Shown here piece by piece: positions 24,735-32,556 of a stretch of DNA of 64,000 bases. The position numbers were made by a program, and so were the translations under genes. The stretch is taken from NCBI GenBank assembly GCA_965207705.1, contig OZ242292.1, forward strand, positions 1,860,001 to 1,924,000, given 5' to 3'. Source of the DNA: JAAOII01 sp965207705 (GTDB lineage Bacteria; Pseudomonadota; Gammaproteobacteria; CBDBNL01; JAAOII01). The first letter of the stretch is position 1. Each line of letters begins with the position of its first letter. The notes under the pieces were generated by a model, which saw nothing but the letters and a program-made list of their open reading frames with translations, was not told the origin of the DNA and made no database searches.

Positions 24735-25583
24735 TTAAGAATGGCTGTGGGGAATATGAGGCGGAATAGTGCTATAGCAGAGGCGCGGACGGTTGCTTAA
24801 AAATAGCTGGTGATGTTTGTCTGAAATTTCTGATAAATCGTATAAAATCATAAACTCAAGGGTCTTGAATGAGCTATGCATGCATGGGTCGCTACATACC
24901 CTACACTTAAACCTAAGATAAAGATTGAACAAGGGAGGGAGTATAGTATTTGTAATATCAACGGGGACTTTTCTGTATTCGCATTTGGTATGTTCAAGCG
25001 CCTCAATTCTGAAGTCATTACGATATACATCCATTGCCTTTAGCAGAGCAACATAATCATTGGCGTCTTGGGGATTGCTAGAGGGAATAGAACTGCAACC
25101 AAAAAAATATCTTAAACGATTTTCATAAAGAAGGACTGCTAATCCTTGCCAGAGAATAGAAAAAACTTTTGAATTACGGTGGTTCTTATCAATGCAGGCG
25201 CGGCTTACTCCTAATGATTGTTGCAGAATTTGTTCAGGGATTTGTGAGAAATTATATCTGTCGCTGCCGCAGAAGCCAACTCCTGCTGTTGCCATTTCAT
25301 AGTCCTGAATTCTATAAGTGGCTACTGTATTGCCGTTTTCTTTGCTTTTTATTATTAGTTGTAGAGAGCAAGCATCAAACTCATCATTATCCAATTGCTG
25401 CTCATAAGCGGAATCTAATCCTACATGCATCTCTAAATTGAATACACGAAATCTAAGATTAAAAACTTCTCTTAGTTCTTCCTCGGTATCGGCTACTTTT
25501 ATGATGTATCTATCGGTTTCCGCAATTGGATTAGGAATATACATATTCTGCTCCTGTGGCAGGGTCTTGTGCAATATTGTCAT
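24735..25583 (-). CDS. OlsB-like GNAT N-acyltransferase, copy B
   Basis: 282 residues. The pattern is that of the Acetyltransf_5 group (L-ornithine N-acyltransferase OlsB, FeeM, hemolysin-like): EEELREVFNLRFRVFNLE, then VSRACIDKNHRNSKVFSILWQGLAVLL, RYFFGCSSIPSSNPQDAN, and the C-terminal LYLRFKCRVCSDPC followed by FKTLEFMILYDL. Such enzymes form an amide between an acyl-ACP fatty acid and an amino acid amine. It is clearly paralogous to the next gene upstream (25635-26417). A second ATG 13 codons in (MYIPNP) is a plausible start. Amino acid specificity cannot be read from sequence. Confidence 0.8.
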   Translation of the reverse strand: MTILHKTLPQEQNMYIPNPIAETDRYIIKVADTEEELREVFNLRFRVFNLEMHVGLDSAYEQQLDNDEFDACSLQLIIKSKENGNTVATYRIQDYEMATAGVGFCGSDRYNFSQIPEQILQQSLGVSRACIDKNHRNSKVFSILWQGLAVLLYENRLRYFFGCSSIPSSNPQDANDYVALLKAMDVYRNDFRIEALEHTKCEYRKVPVDITNTILPPLFNLYLRFKCRVCSDPCMHSSFKTLEFMILYDLSEISDKHHQLFLSNRPRLCYSTIPPHIPHSHS

Positions 25584-25634
25584 CTGATGTTACATTTATG
25601 CTAACTTACTGAATATATTTTACAAAAAAATATG

Positions 25635-26417
25635 CTATTTATTTCTATTTCTTAAAAATAAATCTACTGTGCGAGTGGGGAGTTTATGAGTATCGTGTAA
25701 TATCAAAAAAGTTATGGTTTTAAAGGGCTCATCAAAGCATGGGTCACTGCATACCAAGCACTGGAATCTAAGATATATATTGAATATTTGTGGCAAGGTT
25801 ACCTGGCTTATATCAATTTTCTGCTTTTCGTATTTGCAGTAAAATTCGGAGCGAGTTTTTAGATGAATATCGGCATGATTGACTGCCATAGTATTAAATA
25901 ACTTTACTAAGCCGTTGGCATCTTGTGGATTGGTGCTTGAAACTGAACTACAGCCAAAAAAATAGCGCATTTTACTGTTTGCTAGCATAATTGCTAACCC
26001 TTGCCAAAGTAGAAAGAATACCCTTGAACTGCGACAATTGCGCGAGATGCAGGCGCGACTGACTTCAATACTCTGTTGTTGTATTTCAAGTGGAAAATTA
26101 GAAAAATCAAATCTTTGGGCACTATAGAATCCTTGTCCTTGTTGCGCCATTTTATAGTCCTGGATTCTGTAAGAAGCAACTACTTTATTGATTTTTTTGT
26201 CAATTACGACTAAATGTATAAACTGTTCATCCAGTTCATCCTTATCAACCCCCGAACTATATGAGCTATCCAAACCTTCACCTAATTCCAGATTAAATAC
26301 TTCAAATCTAAGACGATACACCTGCTCAATTTCCTCTTCGGTGTCGGCAATCTTGGTGATAAAATCTCCATTCTCATATATGGGCTTAGATATCTGCAGT
26401 TCTGTTATACCTTTCAT
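25635..26417 (-). CDS. OlsB-like GNAT N-acyltransferase, copy A
   Basis: 260 residues, same architecture as copy B: EEEIEQVYRLRFEVFNLELGE (27-47), ASYRIQDYKMAQQG (81-94), EVSRACISRNCRSSRVFFLLWQG (118-140), RYFFGCSSVSSTNPQDAN (151-168) and YLRFQCLVCSDPC near the C-terminus. The conserved E-x-S-R at 118-121 matches the ELGRSC block of OlsB. It is the first gene of a minus-strand series A, B, ATP-grasp, algC, argB with gaps of 51, 37, 64 and 21 bases, consistent with one transcript. The cysteine-containing CxVCSDPC stretch, shared by both copies, is unusual and might bind a metal. Confidence 0.8.
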   Translation of the reverse strand: MKGITELQISKPIYENGDFITKIADTEEEIEQVYRLRFEVFNLELGEGLDSSYSSGVDKDELDEQFIHLVVIDKKINKVVASYRIQDYKMAQQGQGFYSAQRFDFSNFPLEIQQQSIEVSRACISRNCRSSRVFFLLWQGLAIMLANSKMRYFFGCSSVSSTNPQDANGLVKLFNTMAVNHADIHLKTRSEFYCKYEKQKIDISQVTLPQIFNIYLRFQCLVCSDPCFDEPFKTITFLILHDTHKLPTRTVDLFLRNRNK

Positions 26418-26494
26418 TATGCTTATTTATTATAAGGATTATTATTTAAATGCTGTTATTTTTCAATTACAATATATTCTAATGAATAAATTAC

Positions 26495-27190
26495 ATGTTG
26501 AATATTGACAATATAAACTGCCACAAAGGAAACCTGCCTGTACTTAAAGGACTTAGTTTGACTTTGGCAACTGGAGAAATAGGCGCGGTGATGGGCAACA
26601 ATGGTGTTGGTAAGTCAACCTTGCTTCATGCTGTGGCTGGCTTTATCTCTGTGGATAGCGGCGCAATATGTTTTGGTGGGGATGTCCTTTCCACAGAGGA
26701 TTGGGTACTGCCTGTAGAAAAAAGAGGAGTGGGAATGGTGTTTCAGGACTATGCATTATTTCCACATATCAATGTCAAAGATAATCTTGTGTTTGGTATT
26801 CGCAAACTGAATGCCAAAGAACGTAGCAAGCGGTTGGATGAAGTGGTGGAATTAATCAATGCAACTAATTTGCTGAGTAAGTTTCCTTATGAATTATCTG
26901 GGGGAGAACAGCAACGGGTGGCAATTGGCAGGACCCTGGTTACTCAAAACCGACTAATACTATTTGATGAACCATTTTCTAATCTTGATGCAGACCTAAA
27001 GAGAAGCTTATCCTTTGGAGTGCGCAGCTATTTGAAAGATAAGAATATAACTTCACTGGTTGTGAGTCATGATAGAGTTGAGGCGCTAAATGTATGCGAT
27101 AAGATAGGTAAACTTGTTCATGGAACTATGCATGCATGGGAAGATAAACGCGACCTTCCTTTGGACTCTACTTTGCTACCTTCGGCTTGA
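26495..27190 (+). CDS. fbpC: ABC transporter ATPase, iron(III)/FbpC type
   Basis: 231 residues, shorter than the usual 340-350 because it has only the nucleotide-binding domain and no C-terminal regulatory (TOBE) region. Walker A is GNNGVGKST (34-42), the signature ELSGGEQQRVAIGR follows near 131, and Walker B is LILFDEPFSNLD. It partners the two-domain permease that follows 36 bp later. Best fit is the Fe(III) or related metal/thiamine-type importer. No periplasmic binding protein lies next to it, so the substrate is uncertain. Confidence 0.8.
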   Translation: MLNIDNINCHKGNLPVLKGLSLTLATGEIGAVMGNNGVGKSTLLHAVAGFISVDSGAICFGGDVLSTEDWVLPVEKRGVGMVFQDYALFPHINVKDNLVFGIRKLNAKERSKRLDEVVELINATNLLSKFPYELSGGEQQRVAIGRTLVTQNRLILFDEPFSNLDADLKRSLSFGVRSYLKDKNITSLVVSHDRVEALNVCDKIGKLVHGTMHAWEDKRDLPLDSTLLPSA

Positions 27191-27226
27191 ATAAAGACGC
27201 ATTTACTATTAGGTGAATACTGCTAG

Positions 27227-28780
27227 GTGAAAAATAAGTTTGAAATAAGCGCTATTATGTCTGCTGTGTTGCTCGGTATGATATGTTTGATAATATTTCT
27301 ACCCGTAGTAACTCTTGCGGGGATTGCTTTGCGGGCACCAATGAATGTCTGGGGTGAACTGCTTACAGTGCATTTACCGCCTTATTTGAAAAACACTATA
27401 TTGTTAGTGGTGGGAGGTGGTTTATTATGCCTTTTGTGGGGGACTTCAACAGCTTGGTTGGTAGCGAATTTTGACTTCCCATTGCGTAAAACTCTTCGCT
27501 GGCTGCTGTTATTGCCGTTGGCTTGTCCAGTATATATCTCGGGCTTCATTTACTCAGATCTACTTGGCGGATTTTTACCAGGGGTGCATAGTATCCCTGC
27601 AGCAATCTTTTTGTTTGGTGCCGGTCTATATCCCTACGTATATGTATTTACGCGAGCCGCCTTTATGGAGCAATCACTGGATTATCAGTGGGCTGCCCAG
27701 ACGTTGGGGTTAAGTCGCTTACAGATACTGGGGCGGGTTTCATTACCTATGGCTTTACCCTTTATTAGTTTTGGGCTATTACTTGCAACCATAGAAATAA
27801 TTAATGATTTTGGTTTGGTAAATCACTATGCGATAAACACAATATCACTTGGCATATATAGAGTGTGGCTTGGCATGGGTAATTTCAGCGGCGCAGTTAT
27901 TTTAAGTTTATTCATGTTATTTCTGTTAGGCATTATGATGCTTTGTGAAGGATACTTGCTTACTAAACGTAAGAGATTTGAAAATCAAAGCAGGCATAAA
28001 CATTTTTCTCTTCAACAGCTCGGTATGGCGCAGGCAATTGCGGCTATTATCTGGTGTACCGTCCCTGTTTTGCTGGGGTTTGCTATTCCTTGTTTGGCTT
28101 TGATATATTACGCGATTACTACCCATGATATCATTCCTAATTTAGTTGCTCCGTTATGGAACACCTTGTCTTTGGTGGCAATGGCTATATTCTTATGCAT
28201 TGCTTGTGCTTTGGTTGTTAATTACACAGCGCGTAATGTCAATCGGACATTGCGTTTTTTCGCGCAAAGCATTAACCTTTGTTATGCATTGCCAGGAACC
28301 TTACTCGGGCTTGCTTGTATTGCCTTTTTTGGAATTATTAATAATCAATTGGCGGACTATGCCAGCATAAGCGGCATAGTCATTCTATTGTTTGCCTACA
28401 TAGTGCGTTTTACTCCACCAGCAAATCGCGCAATTCATAATAATTTGGAAAAAATAACACCCTCTGTGGAGTTGGCAGCGCGCGGCTTTGCTGTGACTCG
28501 TTTTGAAATGTTTAGAAAAATACATCTGCCTTTATTGAAGGCGGCGATCCTTAGTAGCTCGGTTATTATATTTGCTGAATTATTAAAGGAATTACCTTTG
28601 GTGCTAATTCTTAGACCATTTAATTTTGAAACTCTTGCCACATTTACTTATCAATATGCAACTGATGAGCGTCTTGGGGCGGCATCTTTTCCCGCTCTTT
28701 TGCTAATTATTTCGGGCTTACCGATCTTATATTTATTAAATATATTGGTGGGTAATGCCAGGAAAGAACTGACTATTTAA
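27227..28780 (+). CDS. fbpB: ABC transporter permease, FbpB type (fused double domain)
   Basis: 517 residues with about twelve membrane helices in two homologous halves, each with an EAA-type loop (AAQTLGLSRLQILGRVSLPMALP near 165-190 and AARGFAVTRFEMFRKIHLPLLK near 420). This duplicated layout is typical of FbpB/SfuB/ThiP permeases. The GTG at 27227 follows a weak AGGTG leader. It forms an importer with the ATPase upstream. The usual first gene, fbpA, is missing, so the binding protein must be encoded elsewhere or the system has been partly lost. Confidence 0.85.
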   Translation: MKNKFEISAIMSAVLLGMICLIIFLPVVTLAGIALRAPMNVWGELLTVHLPPYLKNTILLVVGGGLLCLLWGTSTAWLVANFDFPLRKTLRWLLLLPLACPVYISGFIYSDLLGGFLPGVHSIPAAIFLFGAGLYPYVYVFTRAAFMEQSLDYQWAAQTLGLSRLQILGRVSLPMALPFISFGLLLATIEIINDFGLVNHYAINTISLGIYRVWLGMGNFSGAVILSLFMLFLLGIMMLCEGYLLTKRKRFENQSRHKHFSLQQLGMAQAIAAIIWCTVPVLLGFAIPCLALIYYAITTHDIIPNLVAPLWNTLSLVAMAIFLCIACALVVNYTARNVNRTLRFFAQSINLCYALPGTLLGLACIAFFGIINNQLADYASISGIVILLFAYIVRFTPPANRAIHNNLEKITPSVELAARGFAVTRFEMFRKIHLPLLKAAILSSSVIIFAELLKELPLVLILRPFNFETLATFTYQYATDERLGAASFPALLLIISGLPILYLLNILVGNARKELTI

Positions 28781-28797
28781 TATGTGGCAGATAAGTG

Positions 28798-28803
28798 TAT
28801 AAT
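28798..28803 (+). promoter_or_regulatory. -10 element TATAAT upstream of glpK
   Basis: TATAAT within AAGTGTATAAT, 57 bases before the glpK ATG. A 10-mer of the same kind (AGTGTATAAT or AGTGTAAAAT) precedes both peptide-binding-protein genes. No convincing -35 is seen. Confidence 0.4.
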
Positions 28804-28859
28804 TATCTTATTGTGACTTTTATTAAGTAGCCAGATGATAATATATTCTATCATTACCA

Positions 28860-30398
28860 ATGAGTAACCAAAACAACAATTATATTCTTGCTTTAGACCA
28901 AGGTACAACTAGCTGCCGAACGTTAATTTTTGATGTGAAAAGTGATGGCAAGGTTGGATTAAAAGGGAGCAATAAACAAGAATTTACTCAGCACTTTCCC
29001 GCCTCAGATATGGTGGAACACGATGCAACTGAGATACTCAACACTCAGCTAACTACGGCGCGGCTGGCATTGCAACAGGCGCAACTTCAGCCAACTGATA
29101 TTGCTTGTATTGGCATAACTAACCAACGCGAGAGCGTAATGCTGTGGGATAAAAACAGTGGCAAGCCGCTACATAGAGTGTTGGTATGGCAAGATAAGCG
29201 CACCACGGATTTTATGAATTCACTGAAGGAAGCTGGCGTGGATAAAGTTCTACGCGCTAAGACAGGTTTGCTGTCCGACCCTTATTTTTCCGCTTCTAAA
29301 ATTAAATGGTTGCTGGATAACGTGGAGGGAGCTCGTGACAAAGCCCAAGAGGGTAGCTTAGCTGCGGGGACTATGGATGCTTGGTTAGTATATTGTTTAA
29401 CCGCTGGCAAGAGTTTTATTACAGATGTCACTAATGCTAGCCGCACCCTATTATTTAATATCCATAGTGTCCAATGGGATGATGAGTTACTGGAAATATT
29501 TGATATTCCAAAACAAATTTTACCGCAAGTGGTTACTTCTACAATTCCTCTTGAAGAGGCGCCGCGCAGCTCTAAAGATGTTATAGGCGCCGAAATTCCT
29601 ATAACTGGAATAGCTGGCGATCAACATGCGGCTTTGCTTGGGCAAGGATGTGTTAAGTCGGGAATGATTAAGAATACCTACGGCACTGGTTGTTTCATGC
29701 TTATGAATACTGGCGATAAACTGGTGGAAAGTTCTAATGGTCTTTTAACCACTATTGCCTGGCAACTGCCACGCGCTAAGCCAATTTATGCTTTGGAAGG
29801 TAGTATATTTGCGGCGGGTTCGGTTATCCAATGGTTGCGTGACGGACTTGGAATAATAAAGAATGCGGCAGATATAAATGAAGTGGCGGCTAAGGATAAT
29901 GGCGGGGTATATTTTGTGCCAGCATTTGCTGGTTTAGGTTCTCCTCATTGGGACCCACGCGCTCGTGGAACTATAATTGGGATTACCCGAGGCACCGAGG
30001 CAGGACATTTAGCCCGCGCTGCGTTGGAAAGTATTGCTTTTCAATCGGTGGAACTTGCTGAATTAATGAAGCTGGATGCTGTGGCATCTTTTGACGATGG
30101 GGGGAATATTAATCATGAATTGCGCGCTGATGGCGGAGTGAGCGCCAGTTCTTTGTTTATGCAAATCCAGGCAGACCTATTGGGGCAGATGGTTAAGCTG
30201 GCGCAAATTGAAGAGGCAACTGCTTTGGGTGCCGCCTATTTTGCCGGACTTGCTTTGGGCTTGTGGAATGATACCGATGAGATTTATGAGCAGTGGAGTG
30301 AAGGGGCAACTTATAAGCCAGTCATTGATAAGAAACACAGAGATGCTATGATGACAAACTGGAATAGAGCGGTTGAAAGGTCCAAAGGGTGGGCTTGA
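28860..30398 (+). CDS. glpK: Glycerol kinase
   Basis: 512 residues. It phosphorylates glycerol to sn-glycerol-3-phosphate. It belongs to the FGGY family: LALDQGTTSCRTLIFD at 10-25 (ATP phosphate loop), GITNQRES, WQDKRT, GTGCFMLMNTG, and ADGGVSASSLFMQIQADLLG near 425. Length fits the family. glpF and glpD are not adjacent, so glycerol may enter by diffusion or come from lipid turnover. Upstream lies the TATAAT motif described separately. Confidence 0.95.
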   Translation: MSNQNNNYILALDQGTTSCRTLIFDVKSDGKVGLKGSNKQEFTQHFPASDMVEHDATEILNTQLTTARLALQQAQLQPTDIACIGITNQRESVMLWDKNSGKPLHRVLVWQDKRTTDFMNSLKEAGVDKVLRAKTGLLSDPYFSASKIKWLLDNVEGARDKAQEGSLAAGTMDAWLVYCLTAGKSFITDVTNASRTLLFNIHSVQWDDELLEIFDIPKQILPQVVTSTIPLEEAPRSSKDVIGAEIPITGIAGDQHAALLGQGCVKSGMIKNTYGTGCFMLMNTGDKLVESSNGLLTTIAWQLPRAKPIYALEGSIFAAGSVIQWLRDGLGIIKNAADINEVAAKDNGGVYFVPAFAGLGSPHWDPRARGTIIGITRGTEAGHLARAALESIAFQSVELAELMKLDAVASFDDGGNINHELRADGGVSASSLFMQIQADLLGQMVKLAQIEEATALGAAYFAGLALGLWNDTDEIYEQWSEGATYKPVIDKKHRDAMMTNWNRAVERSKGWA

Positions 30399-30417
30399 AG
30401 TTTGACGGGACTTTTAT

Positions 30418-30443
30418 TAGCAGCAATGAATAGCAGCAATAAA
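30418..30443. repeat. 13-bp tandem duplication over a start codon
   Basis: TAGCAGCAATGAA is followed at once by TAGCAGCAATAAA, which differs at one base. The first copy contains the ATG (30426) of the zinc-ribbon gene. Confidence 0.75.
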
Positions 30444-30740
30444 AAGACTAGTCGCCGCTTTATTGCCGCAGCGCGTTGCCCTAAGTGCGGGAAACAGGAC
30501 ACCCTTTATTTTGTTGGAGAAATTGGCGGGGATTTTGCTTGTGTGGAATGTTTGTTTGAATCAGCAAGTCCAGTTGCCTCTAATGACGGCGAAGCTGGAA
30601 TTGTGGCATCTGCTGAAGCTAATGATAACAAAGGAAATAAAAGCTTAACTAATAAAGGACTCAATGATGCGGTTATTGAAGAAGCAGCAGGACAGACGCA
30701 ACCGCTTAAAATTATAGATAACACTTCGGATAAGAATTAA
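30426..30740 (+). CDS. YheV/DUF2387-like zinc-ribbon protein
   Basis: 104 residues from the ATG at 30426; a TTG at 30402 would add eight residues. The N-terminal half matches the YheV pattern: KKTSRRFIAAARCPKCGKQD, then a second cysteine pair CVEC about 20 residues on, forming a probable zinc ribbon. The C-terminal half is low-complexity (Ala, Asn, Glu, Lys rich) and probably disordered, which is longer than usual for the family. Function is unknown. It follows glpK by 27 bp and may be co-transcribed with it and with the GT92 gene. Confidence 0.65.
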   Translation: MNSSNKKTSRRFIAAARCPKCGKQDTLYFVGEIGGDFACVECLFESASPVASNDGEAGIVASAEANDNKGNKSLTNKGLNDAVIEEAAGQTQPLKIIDNTSDKN

Positions 30741-30787
30741 CCCATATCCATAGTGAGTTCTAGTGCGTTTTAGCTGAATGAGTGTAG

Positions 30788-32356
30788 ATGCCTGTAAATA
30801 TATATAAGCCAAGCCCAGTGATGTTGCCTCCCCATCTTATGATGGACGAGCGAGTGTCCGCAGTGCTATTTGACTATATGGCAGAGTTAGGCAATGCAAA
30901 GGACTATAACAATAACTTTATTCAGCCATTAGAGTGGTTCTTGGGTGAACAAGCGGATTTGCCTGGCGGCTTGAGTGCTGATAAGGACTTCGTCTTTCTT
31001 ACAGATTCTGATAAACATGAGTTGCTTAAACAACATCCTCTGCCACTTTTCTTTGATGTTTTTTGGACACAAACAAATAATAAACTTATTGCTTTGGGAC
31101 CAGCTATGCCTGAGTTATGGGATGCAATAGGCAAGCCAAAAATAATCTATAAATCGGGGCTTCATTCCCAGGGGCTTTATTCCCAGGGGCTTCCCTCCAA
31201 TAAGTCACCAGTGGAGCAACAACTATCTTATACTATGGGGGATATTAATAGACGTAATGCTAAAGGGAAGAACATGGTATATTCTTTTGCGCTAACCTAT
31301 CTTGTCATTGACTTGCCTGAGAATAAACATGCTGATGCAATATCAGATAAATCACCAGGAAGCTTGACTTTTCAATGGAATGATTTCTCACAAACCATTA
31401 GGTTGCAAGCCAACCCGTTTATAGAAGATGCGCCTAAGCTGACATTGGTTACCTTACAAAAGGATAATCCAGCACAATGGATTGAGGATTGGTGTAACTA
31501 CCATCATAGTGAACATAAGGTTAAGCGCATAATTATTTATAACAATGCGCCTAATATAGCAGATGAATTGCGCCAGGCGCTGATTAATTTTGACAATAAG
31601 ATGCAAACCACAGCAGATGTGGAGATGCCTGCAGATATATGGTTGGTTGTGTGGGATTGCCCCTATCAGTTATGGTTCTCCCAATGTCAGAGCGGTGCCT
31701 TAACTCATAGCTATTGGTGGTTGATGAATGCGGCATCTTATTTCTTAAATTTTGATGTGGATGAATATTTGGTGAATGATTCTTCTTTAAAGTTGGAAGA
31801 GTACCTTGTTAATAATACTCAGGCAGGGCGGCGCGGATTGTTGCTGCCAGGTTATGAAGTGCCTCGAGGAGATGAAGGAGTTGGAGGAAATAGAGCTGAC
31901 GCTTCTTTTTGCAATAAGCAGCCGCAAGATCCGCTAAGTGACGCTAAAAGCATTTACGCTGCAATGGATTGGCAATTGCTTACTCCGCACTGTATTTTTC
32001 GCAAAGAGTTCTTTCCGCCCCCTTTGGTTTGGCATCTTTTGGTGAATGGCAATAATGGATTTAAGAACAAATTTACTTCATTTTGCGCTAAGTATTTTTA
32101 CCAGTTCTCAATGGATATATTTTATAAGCTGCAAGAACTGAAACGAAGATTGGGACTTACTGCGAATCCGTCTGCTTTTGCTGCAGGAAAAATTGATAGG
32201 CCTTATATGCATTATACGGATTATGCTTCCTCCACTAATGAAAAGGGGTTGTATTTTCTTCATTATCGCAGTATGAACACTAACTGGAAGTGGCGGCAGG
32301 ATAATCCACATTTACAATCACAAGGGTTTAACCCAGATATTCACGTCCGCTTGTAA
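30788..32356 (+). CDS. GT92-type glycosyltransferase
   Basis: 522 residues. The first about 225 residues are unassigned. The rest carries the GT92/GT2-fold pattern: LQKDNPAQWIEDWCNYHHSE, RIIIYNNAPN, and the nucleotide-sugar/metal motif FDVDEYLVN near residues 320-327, with HYRSM near the C-terminus. These enzymes often add galactose. No membrane helix is evident, so it is probably cytoplasmic or peripheral. An in-frame 15-bp duplication (31161-31190) repeats the codons for HSQG-L/YSQG-L. It sits alone between a zinc-ribbon gene and a peptide importer, not in a glycan cluster. Confidence 0.75.
   Translation: MPVNIYKPSPVMLPPHLMMDERVSAVLFDYMAELGNAKDYNNNFIQPLEWFLGEQADLPGGLSADKDFVFLTDSDKHELLKQHPLPLFFDVFWTQTNNKLIALGPAMPELWDAIGKPKIIYKSGLHSQGLYSQGLPSNKSPVEQQLSYTMGDINRRNAKGKNMVYSFALTYLVIDLPENKHADAISDKSPGSLTFQWNDFSQTIRLQANPFIEDAPKLTLVTLQKDNPAQWIEDWCNYHHSEHKVKRIIIYNNAPNIADELRQALINFDNKMQTTADVEMPADIWLVVWDCPYQLWFSQCQSGALTHSYWWLMNAASYFLNFDVDEYLVNDSSLKLEEYLVNNTQAGRRGLLLPGYEVPRGDEGVGGNRADASFCNKQPQDPLSDAKSIYAAMDWQLLTPHCIFRKEFFPPPLVWHLLVNGNNGFKNKFTSFCAKYFYQFSMDIFYKLQELKRRLGLTANPSAFAAGKIDRPYMHYTDYASSTNEKGLYFLHYRSMNTNWKWRQDNPHLQSQGFNPDIHVRL
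31161..31190. repeat. In-frame 15-bp duplication in the GT92 gene
   Basis: TTCATTCCCAGGGGC is followed by TTTATTCCCAGGGGC, adding five residues without breaking the frame. Confidence 0.8.
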
Positions 32357-32408
32357 AAAATATAAAGTGACAATAATAGCAGCATTAATGGACTCATTTA
32401 GTATTTTA

Positions 32409-32419
32409 TAGTGTAAAAT
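32409..32419 (+). promoter_or_regulatory. AGTGTAAAAT motif upstream of the first peptide-binding protein
   Basis: TAGTGTAAAAT with the possible -10 box TAAAAT at 32414-32419, about 140 bases before the gene. It is nearly the same as the motif before the second paralogue. A -35 (TGGACT, 32389-32394) would be spaced by 19, which is long. Confidence 0.35.
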
Positions 32420-32556
32420 GATAGCATTGGCTGTGTTCATTATGTAGATGTATATAGCATATATAATTTCATTAAAGACGTTCAGTCAGGTTGTGTCATC
32501 AATTTGCGTATCAATTTGGTGGTGATGTTAATTGATAAATACTGGGAGGTATTACT

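Noticed and set aside
24735..26417. PEP-CTERM/exosortase-associated acyltransferases
   Set aside because: No exosortase or PEP-CTERM genes are present, and the ExSR and C-terminal YLR/FKT blocks fit the OlsB-like group better.
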